A stretch of 64,000 nt of DNA from Candidatus Helarchaeota archaeon. Its GTDB lineage: Archaea; Asgardarchaeota; Lokiarchaeia; Helarchaeales; RDOG01. Shown piece by piece: positions 9,001 through 18,770 of the stretch (the stretch's first letter is position 1; every line of letters starts with the position of its first letter). The notes under the pieces were generated by a model. The model worked only from the letters and a program-made list of their open reading frames with translations, made no database searches and was not told the DNA's origin. The translations under genes and the position numbers were made by a program. The stretch spans positions 516,451 through 580,450 of the forward strand of contig JAHPZH010000003.1 in the NCBI GenBank assembly GCA_019058315.1. The letters run 5' to 3'.

Positions 9001-9627
9001 CTAGTCAACACTATTTCTAATAGCTAATTTCCAATAGATGTAAAATATCGAACAGAACATCTCTTCCCACCTTGTTGTAGAAAACTCATCAAGAATATAA
9101 TTCTTAGGTTTGAAATGAATTGTTTTTCCATTAGTATATTGAAAATGAACTTCCTTCCATTCATGCTTAATACCTCTATAAAATTCAGTGACTTGGATAA
9201 ATGGCATATCCTCAATATAATCCCATGTGAAACCTTGAACTCCTCCAGTCCATAATTTGTAAACAACTCCGGATGGACCTACTGCAATAAACAGATTTTT
9301 CCTTAAATGTCTGTCAAGACTACCCAATATTAAAACAAATACGGCTAGTCCTAGAGGAATAAATGGAATCCATGTGGGCAGATAACTATTTGTGTTTGAG
9401 TTAATATTAATTATGGAGAACAGGCTTATTAGCCCTATTATAACTAAAAATACACCAAAAATTAGGAGCACATATCCACCAGTACCGACTTTGCCTGGAA
9501 AAACAAAAATTTGTTTTCTCTGAATGGCACCCTTTAAATCTTCTGGAGAATATAATTCTTTAGATTCATAATATCCCGATTTATAATCTTCGTAAGCTTT
9601 AAGAAGTATATTTAATTCCTCACTCAT
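9001..9627 (-). CDS. Two-span membrane protein with C-terminal PH-like soluble region
   Basis: 208 residues. The N-terminus (1-48) is polar. Two membrane spans lie at about 52-74 and 85-104. The C-terminal half is beta-strand-rich and soluble (KNLFIAVGPSGVVYKLW ... GKTIHFKPKNY), a layout like bacterial PH-like membrane proteins, although homology is not certain. A strong ribosome binding site (GAGGAGGAAA) stands about seven bases before the ATG at 9627, which fixes the start. The gene converges with TFB. Function unknown. Confidence 0.7.
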   Translation of the reverse strand: MSEELNILLKAYEDYKSGYYESKELYSPEDLKGAIQRKQIFVFPGKVGTGGYVLLIFGVFLVIIGLISLFSIININSNTNSYLPTWIPFIPLGLAVFVLILGSLDRHLRKNLFIAVGPSGVVYKLWTGGVQGFTWDYIEDMPFIQVTEFYRGIKHEWKEVHFQYTNGKTIHFKPKNYILDEFSTTRWEEMFCSIFYIYWKLAIRNSVD

Positions 9628-9909
9628 GATTTATTTCCTCCTCTTATTTATGAACAATTTATCAAAATTTACTCATAACTTGTTATATGATTTTCTTAAT
9701 GTCTATATATAGTTTTATTTATGTAAATAATAAATCTCAGCTAATTATATTATGATAAGAAGGTAATTATACAAAGATAATCAGCAATAGGAGGGGTTTT
9801 AGAGGAGTTAGGATTATTTGAGCTTATCTTTAATTAAATTTTATGAACGAAACAAGTCATTACATAATTAGAATTAACAAATAAGCTAAACTGTACCCCT
9901 TTTTACATT

Positions 9910-10131
9910 TTATAAGAGATTTTTTCGTTTTATTATTAATATTATACCTGAAATAACCCAAAAAAAACCAAATATTAAAACTACAATAGTAGCAGTAACT
10001 ACATCAAAATTGAGGGGGGGATGAAGAAAAACCCAAAGATAACCCAAAATTATAATTATACCCAAAATTATGAGTCCTGTTCCAAAGATTATATATTTTG
10101 TTGGATCTTTTATCGCTGTATATCTTGACAA
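9910..10131 (-). CDS. Small two-span membrane protein
   Basis: 73 residues with two clear hydrophobic helices (about 11-32 and 44-66), a short N-terminal polar stretch and a KRKNLL basic end that suggests an inside C-terminus. It lies 57 bases downstream of the Roadblock-GTPase gene on the same strand, so co-transcription is possible. I recognise no family. The clean two-helix hairpin favours a real gene. Confidence 0.5.
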   Translation of the reverse strand: MSRYTAIKDPTKYIIFGTGLIILGIIIILGYLWVFLHPPLNFDVVTATIVVLIFGFFWVISGIILIIKRKNLL

Positions 10132-10188
10132 GCAGAAAAACCTCTTTTGTTATCTTATTAAATCTTTCTTATAATTATTATATTTATC

Positions 10189-11142
10189 TTATTTAATACT
10201 ATCTTTAATAAGATAATAGCAAAGCGCCCCAAATGCTTTATCCACATTATCCCCCGTTTTTGCAGATGTTTCAAGATACGGCAAATTTAATTTTTTAGCT
10301 AACTTAGCTGCTTTTTCAAAACTTACTTTTCTTTCTAAATCGATCTTATTACCGATAAGCATAATTAGGAATTTATGTTGTAGAGGCGCAGATTCCTTTA
10401 ATTCTTCAAGCCAATTTGAAATATTTTCGAAAGTTTGCGGTCGACTGACATCATAAACTATGACTGCAGAATCTGCACCTTCTAAATAAGTTTTGCGTAT
10501 ATTTTTAAACATTGTCTGACCTGATAAGTCCCAAATATTCAGAATCACAGAGATATTTTCTGAAAGTGTATATGTCTTTTTTTGAATCCCCACACCAATA
10601 GTAGATTTATAATCCTCATCAAATTTTTTCTCTATAAAACGTCTTAATATGCTAGTTTTTCCTACACTTTCAGTACCAAGAATTACTAGTTTAAAGAAAA
10701 AATCAGTTTTTTCCTTCATTTGAGGAAGTTGGAGATCAAGTGAAATATTTGGAACTTCATAATCGATTAATTGTTGGATTTTTTCAGCAACAATATAGGT
10801 CCAAGGGAGGATTTTGTCCGTATCCGAGCCAGGTCTAACTAATGTTATGAGAAAAGCTTTTTTTCCAGCTTGTGTAAAAATTAATTGTCCTTGTTCTGTG
10901 GTGACTATAGCTCCTAAATGACCACCTTCACCTGATAATTCTCTTTTAATCCGATTAGCAGCATTACTTAAAGCACCACTACAAGCAGCAATTGTGAGTT
11001 CTTCCTCCTCTTGAGTAATTGATGAAGCAATAATAAGCCCACTTTTATCCATAATAGCAGCTACTAAAATACTATGAATATTTAAATAATTATCTAAAAG
11101 AATGTTAAGCTTATTACCAAGTGTTTGTTGCACAAAATCCAC
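10189..11142 (-). CDS. Roadblock/LC7-Ras-like small GTPase fusion protein
   Basis: 317 residues. Residues 1-130 form a Roadblock/LC7 domain, a dimerising alpha/beta fold that acts as a GTPase regulator or platform (MglB and dynein light chain family). Residues 148-312 are a Rab/Ras-type G domain with every nucleotide motif: P-loop GTESVGKT (156-163), switch I T181, WDLSGQ (204-209), NKID (265-268) and TSAK (292-295). There is no C-terminal cysteine, so prenyl anchoring is unlikely. The start may be GTG 11142 or GTG 11133; the paralogue's N-terminus aligns better from the latter. It is the last of five signalling genes in one orientation. Joining the two domains in one chain suggests built-in regulation. 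Confidence 0.93.
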   Translation of the reverse strand: MDFVQQTLGNKLNILLDNYLNIHSILVAAIMDKSGLIIASSITQEEEELTIAACSGALSNAANRIKRELSGEGGHLGAIVTTEQGQLIFTQAGKKAFLITLVRPGSDTDKILPWTYIVAEKIQQLIDYEVPNISLDLQLPQMKEKTDFFFKLVILGTESVGKTSILRRFIEKKFDEDYKSTIGVGIQKKTYTLSENISVILNIWDLSGQTMFKNIRKTYLEGADSAVIVYDVSRPQTFENISNWLEELKESAPLQHKFLIMLIGNKIDLERKVSFEKAAKLAKKLNLPYLETSAKTGDNVDKAFGALCYYLIKDSIK

Positions 11143-11356
11143 TACTTATTATAAGAATAAATATTGAAGATAAATCAATAATACTTAATTTAAATATTTT
11201 TATAGTTGCCTTTAAGAAATCCTCAATTTAATTATTTAAAGCATTGAGAATCTCTTTAATTTTTATACAAAAATTTGAGAAAATCTCTAATTACTAATAA
11301 AATTAAAAAAAATACTTTTTATTAAAAGATTGAAAATTTAAAATTTTTTAAATTAC

Positions 11357-12289
11357 TTATCTAACACTATCTTTAATCAGGTGATAACAGAGTGCCCCAA
11401 ATGCTTTGTCAACATTATCTCCAGTTTTAGCCGATGTTTCAAGATATGGAATTTTTAGAGCTTTGGAAAAGTTTTTAGCCTCATCGAAACTCACCATTCT
11501 ATCCAAATCGATTTTGTTACCTATTAACATTACGATAAATCTACTTTGTGCTCTCATAGGTTCTTGAAGCTCATCAAGCCAGTGATTAATGTTTTCAAAC
11601 GATGCCGGTCTTGTTACATCATAAACAAGGACTGCAGATTGTGTTCCTTCTAGGTAGGTTTTCCGTATATTTCTGAACATTGCTTGACCCGCTAAATCCC
11701 AGATATTCAAAGTTACTGATACACTATCAGAAAGATCATAAGTTTTATTAAGTATCGAAACCCCAATAGTCGATTTATAATCTTGTTTAAACGATTTTTC
11801 AATAAATCTTCTTATTAAACTGGTCTTACCAACTGCTTCATCCCCGAGAACTACAAGTTTAAAGTTAAATTTTTGTGGATCCGTCATTTTTGGAAGTTCA
11901 AGGGACAGATCTAAATTCTCAAGGTCAATTAATTGTTGAATTTTTTCTGCAACAATATAGGTCCAAGGAAGGATTTTGTCCGTATCAGAGCCAGGTTTTG
12001 CCAAAGTAATGAGTACAGCTTGGTCTCCAGCACGAGTAAAAATAAATTCTCCTTGTTCTGAGGATACTATTGCACCTAAATGGTATCCTCCCGATAATTC
12101 ATCTTTAATTCTTTCTGCTGCTGTAGCTAATGCACCACCACAAGCAGCAATCGTCAGTTCCTCCTCCTCTTTAGTAATAGAAGAAGCCATCATTAACCCA
12201 TCATTGTCAACTATAGCTCCAGCTCTAATATTGGGTATTTTTAGGTAATTTTCTAATAACGTATTTAGTTTATCTCCGAGGGTTGTCAT
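11357..12289 (-). CDS. Roadblock/LC7-Ras-like small GTPase fusion protein (paralogue)
   Basis: About 310 residues, closely similar to the GTPase encoded just downstream. The Roadblock domain covers about 1-115. The G domain carries P-loop GDEAVGKT, switch I Thr in YKSTIGV, WDLAGQ, NKID and TSAK. I chose ATG 12289 rather than the longer frame from 12337 because GGAGGAAA (about 12296-12303) stands at good spacing before it and because the Roadblock fold begins there. There is no C-terminal cysteine. Its neighbours are three longin-like proteins upstream in the same orientation, which suggests one signalling locus. Confidence 0.93.
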   Translation of the reverse strand: MTTLGDKLNTLLENYLKIPNIRAGAIVDNDGLMMASSITKEEEELTIAACGGALATAAERIKDELSGGYHLGAIVSSEQGEFIFTRAGDQAVLITLAKPGSDTDKILPWTYIVAEKIQQLIDLENLDLSLELPKMTDPQKFNFKLVVLGDEAVGKTSLIRRFIEKSFKQDYKSTIGVSILNKTYDLSDSVSVTLNIWDLAGQAMFRNIRKTYLEGTQSAVLVYDVTRPASFENINHWLDELQEPMRAQSRFIVMLIGNKIDLDRMVSFDEAKNFSKALKIPYLETSAKTGDNVDKAFGALCYHLIKDSVR

Positions 12290-12407
12290 TTCAATTTCCT
12301 CCAATTTTTCATTATTAAATTTAATATAAAAATACAAATATTAGTTTAATTTTTTAATTCATCCTCATATATTTTATATTAATAGATTATTGATAGGTTA
12401 GCTACCT

Positions 12408-13472
12408 CTAAATTACTCTCTTAATTCTTAGCAATTTTTTTTTCTGATATTTTTTAAGAATTTCATTTACTTTTATCAAAGGCAAATCAGATTTTTTACA
12501 AATATTTTCGATATTATTTGTTCCATCACATAAACGCAATACTTTTAAATCCAAAAAAGGTAATTTCTGCTTCCCAAGTTTTTTTACTAAGAAAGGTCTC
12601 CTTTGAGCATACTTTTTAGGTTTAGGTTTAATCTCTTTTTTAGTAATATCTTTTGGTGCTGTTTTTTTAGTAGACTTTTCAATCATTTTAAGTAATTCGG
12701 CTTTTTTAGTCGTAACGGAACTTGCTTCACCAGTATCAGGAATATCAACATGATTTATTTGGGTTGCCTCTTCTTCTGATTGAGAATATGCTTCAACCTC
12801 TGTTTGAAGCTCCATCATTTTTGTTAACTCTATCATTTCTTCGCACCATTTTGCCATATCGAATTCCTCTATAGCTTTGAATAAATTTATTGCTTCATTA
12901 AAATGACTTATTGCTTCTTTGTAATACCCTATAGAAAGTGCCCATTCAGCGTTTTCGATAGATTCTTCAATTTTAGCTTTTTTTAACTTTACTTCTGGAG
13001 AGTCAATCTCTTGAATTGCCTGATATTGTTCAGAAGCAAATGTAGCGTCAGAAGTTATAGACAAACCTTTTGCGGTATCTTGAACAATATTATCAATTGC
13101 TAATTCAAATGGTTTCAGTATTAAAACATCTTGGTTACTAAGAGCCTTATCGGCAAAACCTAATTTCACAAAGGAAGTTAAAATATTTCCAAGAAAAATT
13201 TTTGCATCTACCTCATTAAAACCCAAGTCCATTGAAACTGCAATTATAAAGTAATCTGAAATGCTGTAGAAAAATTTTTTGGAGCCCATGGTCACCGCTT
13301 TTACGTAATCCCCACCAGTCACTTCTGCAGAAAAATTAATTATTGCAGTAAGCAGACCACTGAATAAATTAGAGTCTATTTTTTGTGTTTTATCATAATT
13401 TTTATGAATTAAACAGACTCCACTATTCTTATCTATTATCCAAACGTCACCAATCAAAGAGAATAATTCCAT
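12408..13472 (-). CDS. Longin/Roadblock-like domain protein with helical middle and C-terminal winged helix (paralogue 1)
   Basis: 354 residues. Residues 1-105 form a compact alpha/beta module of the longin/Roadblock (profilin-like) kind: a strand with a Trp (VWII), a Gly turn, 'IHKNY', a helix with 'LFSGLLTAIINF' and two closing strands. Residues about 165-235 are helical, TPR-like. A charged low-complexity linker follows. Residues about 295-354 look like a small winged helix (LPFLDLKVLRLCDG ... ICKK ... EILKKYQKKKLL). Two close paralogues follow upstream. Such domains regulate or bind small GTPases in other systems, and two GTPase genes lie just downstream. The winged helix may mediate protein binding rather than DNA binding. 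Confidence 0.8.
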   Translation of the reverse strand: MELFSLIGDVWIIDKNSGVCLIHKNYDKTQKIDSNLFSGLLTAIINFSAEVTGGDYVKAVTMGSKKFFYSISDYFIIAVSMDLGFNEVDAKIFLGNILTSFVKLGFADKALSNQDVLILKPFELAIDNIVQDTAKGLSITSDATFASEQYQAIQEIDSPEVKLKKAKIEESIENAEWALSIGYYKEAISHFNEAINLFKAIEEFDMAKWCEEMIELTKMMELQTEVEAYSQSEEEATQINHVDIPDTGEASSVTTKKAELLKMIEKSTKKTAPKDITKKEIKPKPKKYAQRRPFLVKKLGKQKLPFLDLKVLRLCDGTNNIENICKKSDLPLIKVNEILKKYQKKKLLRIKRVI

Positions 13473-13583
13473 TTATTTAGTTATTATAAATTTATTTTAT
13501 TACTGGAATTAATTCTTTTTGGTTTATTATCAAATTAATATTGTAATTCAGATAGGTTATTAACAATATTTTTTGTTAATATG

Positions 13584-14537
13584 CTAAATAGAAGTCTTTT
13601 TATATTCAATGAATTTATTTTTTTGGTACTTTTGCAGTATTTCTTTTACTTTTGTTAAAGATTTATTTGTCAGTTTACAAATTTGTTCAACAGTGCGAGT
13701 TCCATTACATAAACTAAGAATTTCATTATCAATAAAAGGCATTTTCTTTTTACCAAGTTTTTTAATTAATATTGGGGTTTTTTTTGTAATCTCATGTTTT
13801 TCATCAGGAATTGATTGCATTTCTTTTTTTTCTATTTTTGAAAAAGCTTCGATTTCTTCTTCCAACTCCACCATCTTGATTTGCTCAATCATTTCATTAC
13901 ACCAGTTTGCCATATCGAATTCCTCTAGCTCATTAAATAGAGTTATTGCAGTTTTAAAATGGGCAAGTGCATCTTTATAAAAACCTTTACTTAGTGAATG
14001 CTCTGCTTTTTCTATAACCTCTTCAATTTTTGTTTTCTTTAATTTTACATCTTGAGAGTCAATTTCTTGTGCTGCAGGATATTGATCAGACAGATTTTCT
14101 GCAACATTAGGAATTACAGCTAGACTTCTTTTAGTATTTTTAACGATTTTATTAATTGTTATTTCGAAGGGTTTCAATTGTTTAAGATCTTTTTCGGCGT
14201 CTTTAAGAGCTTTATCGGCATAACCTAACTTTATAAATGCGGTTAAAATATTTCCGAGGAAAATTTTTGCATCCACTTCATCATAGCTCGGATCCATTGA
14301 TACTGCAATTATAAAATGATCGGAAATGCTGTAAAAAAATTTTTTGGAGCCCATAGCTACCGCTTTTACATAATCACCCCCAGTAACTTCAGCAGAAAAA
14401 TTTATGATCGCAGTTAGTAGACCACTAAATAAATTAGAATCAATTCTTTGTAATTTATCATAATTCTTATGAATTAAGCAAAGTCCGCTACGTTTATCAA
14501 TAATCCAAACGTCACCAATCAAGAACAATAATCCCAT
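13584..14537 (-). CDS. Longin/Roadblock-like domain protein with helical middle and C-terminal winged helix (paralogue 2)
   Basis: 317 residues with the same three-part plan as its neighbours. The N-terminal longin-like module (1-105) is nearly identical to that of paralogue 1 in its core (FSGLLTAIINFSAEVTGGDY). A helical middle covers about 160-225, with a much shorter linker, and a winged helix lies at the C-terminus (about 260-312, MPFIDNEILSLCNGTRTVEQIC). The gap to paralogue 1 is 111 bases. It differs mostly in linker length, as expected when terminal domains are under constraint and the tether is not. Confidence 0.8.
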   Translation of the reverse strand: MGLLFLIGDVWIIDKRSGLCLIHKNYDKLQRIDSNLFSGLLTAIINFSAEVTGGDYVKAVAMGSKKFFYSISDHFIIAVSMDPSYDEVDAKIFLGNILTAFIKLGYADKALKDAEKDLKQLKPFEITINKIVKNTKRSLAVIPNVAENLSDQYPAAQEIDSQDVKLKKTKIEEVIEKAEHSLSKGFYKDALAHFKTAITLFNELEEFDMANWCNEMIEQIKMVELEEEIEAFSKIEKKEMQSIPDEKHEITKKTPILIKKLGKKKMPFIDNEILSLCNGTRTVEQICKLTNKSLTKVKEILQKYQKNKFIEYKKTSI

Positions 14538-14678
14538 TTAATATTTTTAATTAATCTATTTTATTATAAGAATAAAATTCTGATAAATATTTTATGATTA
14601 ATTGAAATTTGAATATAAAAAAGCGAAAATAGAAAATATTAATTTGTATAAATTTTAAATTTAGAAATTCGAATTTTT

Positions 14679-15782
14679 TTATTGAAAAGCTCGTTTCATT
14701 CCAATTAATTTCTTTTTATGATATTTTCGGAGAATTTCACTTACTTTTAATCTGTTTAGTTTAGTTTTTTTACAGATATCATCGACAGTGTGGTTGCCAT
14801 CACATAAAGGGATTACTTTTGAATCTAATAAAGGAAATTTCTTAGCTCCAGTTAGAGGTCTTAATAAATACGGAATCCTTCGAAATTGAACTGAAACATC
14901 TTTCTTTTTTTCTTGTTTAATAGGTTCTACGGGTTTAATTGGTTCTTCAGTTTTAATCGGTTCTTGATAATTAGTGGCTTCTTTAGTTTGAGTAGATTCA
15001 ATAGGTACTGGAGGTGCTTGAAATGGAACGGTAATTTCTTCTATTTTTTCGGGGCTTTTTTTCGTATCAAGTAAGACCGTTTCTCTTACTGGAAAAGGAG
15101 GTAATTTTGCAATGATTTGAGTTTCTTGAGTTTCAAATTGCTTAGCTTTTTCTATCATCTCCGTACACCATTCAGCCATATCATTCTCTCCAAGTTCTCT
15201 GAATAACTCTTCTGCAACGTGAAAGTATATTATAGCGTCCTTATATAGACTGTTTGCTAATGCCCACTCTGCATTCTCAATGGCTTCTTCAATTTTTTGT
15301 TTTTTCATACGAACTTCTGGTGTGTCTGTTTTTTCGGCAAGTTGATATTGTTCATTCAAGAGATCTCCGTAATCTTGCCTGATTGTTAAGATGTTGATTG
15401 CATCTTGAACAATTATATCAATTTGTTGTTCAAATGGTTGAAGTGCTAAGGTATCTTGAGTAGTAAGTGCAATTTCAGAATAACCCATTGTAATAAAAGA
15501 ATTTAAAATATGATCAAGGACTGGTTTTGCGTCAAGCTCATTGAATCGTTCTTCCATAGAAATAGCAATGATGAAATTAGTAGAAACTCTATAGAAAAAT
15601 TTGTTAGACCCCATAGCAACTGATTTTATGAAATCTCCACCTGTTATCTCTTCGGAGAAGTTGATTATGGCCGATAATAAGCCACTGAAGAGGTTGGCAT
15701 CCACCTTCTTCAATCTCCCATAGTTTCTATGTATTAGACACAAGCCTGTCTTTCTTCCTATTACCCAGATGTTTGAAATCAA
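14679..15782 (-). CDS. Longin/Roadblock-like domain protein with helical middle and C-terminal winged helix (paralogue 3)
   Basis: 367 residues, the most divergent of the three. The longin-like module covers about 1-100 (ISNIWVIG ... LFSGLLSAIINFSEEITGGDF), a helical middle 150-215, a long Pro/Glu-rich linker 220-295 (EPIKPVEPIKQEKKK) and a winged helix 310-367. Translation apparently begins at a TTG (15782). An ATG at 15801 aligns with the paralogues' start codons but is out of frame and soon meets TGA, so the N-terminus has been remodelled by a small indel or the assembly has an error. It heads the five-gene signalling block. Confidence 0.8.
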   Translation of the reverse strand: MISNIWVIGRKTGLCLIHRNYGRLKKVDANLFSGLLSAIINFSEEITGGDFIKSVAMGSNKFFYRVSTNFIIAISMEERFNELDAKPVLDHILNSFITMGYSEIALTTQDTLALQPFEQQIDIIVQDAINILTIRQDYGDLLNEQYQLAEKTDTPEVRMKKQKIEEAIENAEWALANSLYKDAIIYFHVAEELFRELGENDMAEWCTEMIEKAKQFETQETQIIAKLPPFPVRETVLLDTKKSPEKIEEITVPFQAPPVPIESTQTKEATNYQEPIKTEEPIKPVEPIKQEKKKDVSVQFRRIPYLLRPLTGAKKFPLLDSKVIPLCDGNHTVDDICKKTKLNRLKVSEILRKYHKKKLIGMKRAFQ

Positions 15783-15982
15783 GAATTCAGCCCAATCCCA
15801 TTGAATAAAATATATAATATTATTTATTATATTACTAAAATTAATGTTTTTCGGTTTGTTTTCTTATATTTTTATTATAACAATAATATAACAAAAAGCT
15901 CTCGAATCTCAAAATTGGTATAAAGGAAAAGAGAATAGAATTTAAATTTAATTAATCGAAAGATTAATTTGAGGTTTATTCG

Positions 15983-17122
15983 ATGGAAGATAGAATTTCG
16001 AAAATAAAAAAAGAAATGGAATTAAAAGAGATAAATTTAATAATCTTATTTAGTTCCAGAAATATCTATTATGTTTCTGACACTGCTCAATTTTCTATTT
16101 GTGTATTACCCTTAGACGGTGAACCATTCATTTTTATAAAACGCAATTTTCAACGTGGAAAAAAAGAGACCTGGATTAAAGATGTAATAAAACTCGAATC
16201 AACCAAGGGTGTAATTCAAGAGATAAAGGATAGAAAATTAGAAATAAAGGATTTAGGGTTAGAATTGAATTTTTTAAGAGCAAATCAATACATAAAATTA
16301 TCTAAATTGCTTCCAAATAGTCGATTTATTGATATTAATCAACTATTTTTAGAAATAAGAATGATTAAGGATAAGAGGGAAATAGAGCATATAAAAGCAG
16401 CAGCAAAGGCGGTGATGGGAGCACAAAAAGTTACACGTGAATTTATAAAACCTGGTGTTACTGAAATGGAAGTTGCTGCTGAAATAGCATATGAATTAAA
16501 AAAACATGGAAGTTGGACAACACAAAGTAATATGTATTGGGATTCTAATGGATTTTGTCTTGCTTCAGGGGAGAATCTATATTCGCCTGGTGATTTTCCA
16601 ATTTTATCAGGTGTAGGGGCTTCTAAGGCAACCCCAAGAAGCGCTTCGAATCGGATTTTGAAAAATGGGGACATTTTCGTACTTGATATTGGTTCGAATG
16701 TTGAAGGCTACCATGCAGATCATGCAAGAACCTATTACATCGGAAATCCAGATTCAAAATTCCGAAAAATTTATAATATTATTTTAGGAGCACTCAAGAA
16801 TGCATTTCAATTAATAAAGGAAGACAAAACCATTGCTGAAATATTCCAAGAGACAAAAGAACGCATGGGAGAATACAAGGAATTTTTTCAGGGGTTTAAT
16901 GGATACAGACAAGGACTCGGGCATGGTGTCGGTCTTCATTTAGATGAACCGCCATATATCATTGCTAGGAATACGAATAAACTCCAAGAAAATATGGTTA
17001 TTGCTCTCGAGCCAAAATTAATTATTCCAAATTGGGGAGCAGTTGATTTGGAAGACACTTTATTAATAAGAAAAAATAAAGACCCCGAATTATTAACCAC
17101 TTCCCCTTATTTGGAATTCTAA
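15983..17122 (+). CDS. M24-family Xaa-Pro aminopeptidase-like metallopeptidase
   Basis: 379 residues. Residues 1-125 form the creatinase/prolidase N-terminal domain and 130-379 the pita-bread catalytic fold. The five metal ligands are visible: D235 and D246 (VLDIGSN ... HADHARTY), H314 (GLGHGVGLH), E343 (ALEPKL) and E357 (DLEDT). Such enzymes remove N-terminal residues ahead of proline or cleave X-Pro dipeptides in the cytoplasm. The ATG at 15983 is preceded by GAGGTTT. The gene stands alone, divergent from the longin block. Confidence 0.92.
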   Translation: MEDRISKIKKEMELKEINLIILFSSRNIYYVSDTAQFSICVLPLDGEPFIFIKRNFQRGKKETWIKDVIKLESTKGVIQEIKDRKLEIKDLGLELNFLRANQYIKLSKLLPNSRFIDINQLFLEIRMIKDKREIEHIKAAAKAVMGAQKVTREFIKPGVTEMEVAAEIAYELKKHGSWTTQSNMYWDSNGFCLASGENLYSPGDFPILSGVGASKATPRSASNRILKNGDIFVLDIGSNVEGYHADHARTYYIGNPDSKFRKIYNIILGALKNAFQLIKEDKTIAEIFQETKERMGEYKEFFQGFNGYRQGLGHGVGLHLDEPPYIIARNTNKLQENMVIALEPKLIIPNWGAVDLEDTLLIRKNKDPELLTTSPYLEF

Positions 17123-17333
17123 TATTTAATTTGTCCTACTTAAAACTGAAAAAGCCAGACTAAATTTATGAACTTGTTGCTATTATTAACATATACTACT
17201 TATTTTTGAAAATAATCAATCAACGGAAAAAATAATAAAACTATGTTTTATTGTAAATTTAGTTAAATCTTCTTATGAAGAATTAATATAATAGAAAAAT
17301 AACAAAAATAACAAATTTAATGGAGCAAAAATT

Positions 17334-18770
17334 ATGGTAGGAATTAGATCATATGGGGCTTATCTACCAGCTTATAAACTTGAGCGAAAAGCTATTGGAA
17401 GAGCTTGGGATTTCCCAAAAGCGCCAGGCACGAAATCGATGGCTAATCTAGACGAAGATTCAATAACCATGGGTGTTGCAGCGGCTCTTAAATGCATGGG
17501 AGATATTGATCCTAAAGAATTAGATGGTATATTTTACGCTTCAACCACTCCACCATACGTTGAAAAACAAAATGCATCTACATTAGCTTCAGTGTTAGAT
17601 TGTAGATCAGATATCTTAACTGCTGATTTTTGTAATACATTAAAGGCAGGAACAACAGCTTTACGTTCAGCTTATGATGCAATATCAAATAAGAAAGCCA
17701 AAAATATATTGATTATAGTCTCAGATAGAAGAAACCCAGAACCGGTAAGTATGTGGGAATATCAAATGGCTGATGGGGCTGTAGCTTTATTAGTATCAGA
17801 AGATGATGGGCTTGCTAGAATTGAGGGATATCATTCTGTAAATTATGAGTTAATAGGACCTTGGAGAAAAGAAGGGCAAGACTATGTCCATAGTTTTGAA
17901 GTTAAAGTCGAAGTAAAAATTGCATATGTACAATCAATGACTGCTGCAATAAAGGGACTTATGGAGAAATTTGAACTTACGCCAGAGTCCATCGACAAAG
18001 CAGCATATTATTCACCAGAGCCCAGATATCATGGTGTAGTCGCTAAAAAACTGAAACTTCCGACTAAAGCTATAGTGGATTCAAATTTCTTAGAGATGGG
18101 AAATACTGGATCTCCATTATGTTTTCAATTATTAATCAGTGCATTTGAAAAAGCGAAACCAGATGGAAATATTATTCTCGCAGGATATGGTGATGGTGCA
18201 GATGCTTTTTACTTAGTAGCCACAGAAAAAGCTAAAGAAATGAAAAATGAGAAAGGTAAATTCCAAAAACTAATTAAAAATCAGATACTTATCGAAAATT
18301 ATAATAAATATTTAGAAAATAGATTATTAGTTAAAGGTCGGAATTTCTTTGTTCGTAGATCCAGTCCTGTGACTATGTGGAGAGATCAAAAATCGGTCTA
18401 CCAATTATATGGATTTAAATGCAATAAATGCGGAATGATCCAATATCCAATAATGAACGGTAACTGTATGAATTGTATGAGTGAAGATGTTACTCCTATG
18501 AAAATGAGTCATACAGGTAAAGTCTTTACCTTCAGTTTAGATCATTTAGTCGGTGGAGAATATAAACAAACTCCAGTTCCTAGGTGTGTTGTGGATTTAG
18601 ATGGTGGTGGTAGAATTTTGTTAGATATGACAGATTGTATACCACGTGATACGTATGTCGGTCAAGAAGTTGAATTAACATTTAGAAAATATTCTGAAGG
18701 TGGAGAATTTGATAATTATTATTGGAAATGTCGCCCCATAGAAAGAAAGAAGAAAAAGGAGGCGAGCTAA
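17334..18770 (+). CDS. HMG-CoA-synthase-like protein fused to DUF35 (zinc ribbon plus OB fold), catalytic residues replaced
   Basis: 478 residues. Residues 1-300 have the thiolase-superfamily fold closest to archaeal HMG-CoA synthase. Residues about 355-470 are DUF35: a zinc ribbon with C363, C366, C378 and C381, then an OB fold. By recalled alignment with archaeal HMG-CoA synthases, the acid/base Glu is T71 (ASTTPPY), the nucleophilic Cys is L103 (NTLKAGT) and the His is Y226 (YYSPEP). All three catalytic residues therefore appear lost. Archaeal thiolase, DUF35 and HMG-CoA synthase form one complex, and the next gene is a thiolase, so this fusion is probably a structural or CoA-binding partner for it. 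Confidence 0.85.
   Translation: MVGIRSYGAYLPAYKLERKAIGRAWDFPKAPGTKSMANLDEDSITMGVAAALKCMGDIDPKELDGIFYASTTPPYVEKQNASTLASVLDCRSDILTADFCNTLKAGTTALRSAYDAISNKKAKNILIIVSDRRNPEPVSMWEYQMADGAVALLVSEDDGLARIEGYHSVNYELIGPWRKEGQDYVHSFEVKVEVKIAYVQSMTAAIKGLMEKFELTPESIDKAAYYSPEPRYHGVVAKKLKLPTKAIVDSNFLEMGNTGSPLCFQLLISAFEKAKPDGNIILAGYGDGADAFYLVATEKAKEMKNEKGKFQKLIKNQILIENYNKYLENRLLVKGRNFFVRRSSPVTMWRDQKSVYQLYGFKCNKCGMIQYPIMNGNCMNCMSEDVTPMKMSHTGKVFTFSLDHLVGGEYKQTPVPRCVVDLDGGGRILLDMTDCIPRDTYVGQEVELTFRKYSEGGEFDNYYWKCRPIERKKKKEAS

Noticed and set aside
9628..9909. GC-richer patch around 9790-9810 considered as a tRNA or small RNA
   Set aside because: No cloverleaf arms, no GTTC-type T-loop and no conserved structure could be drawn.
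13609..13980. 123-codon plus-strand frame opposite longin paralogue 2
   Set aside because: Antisense shadow of a protein whose domains are clearly conserved in two paralogues.
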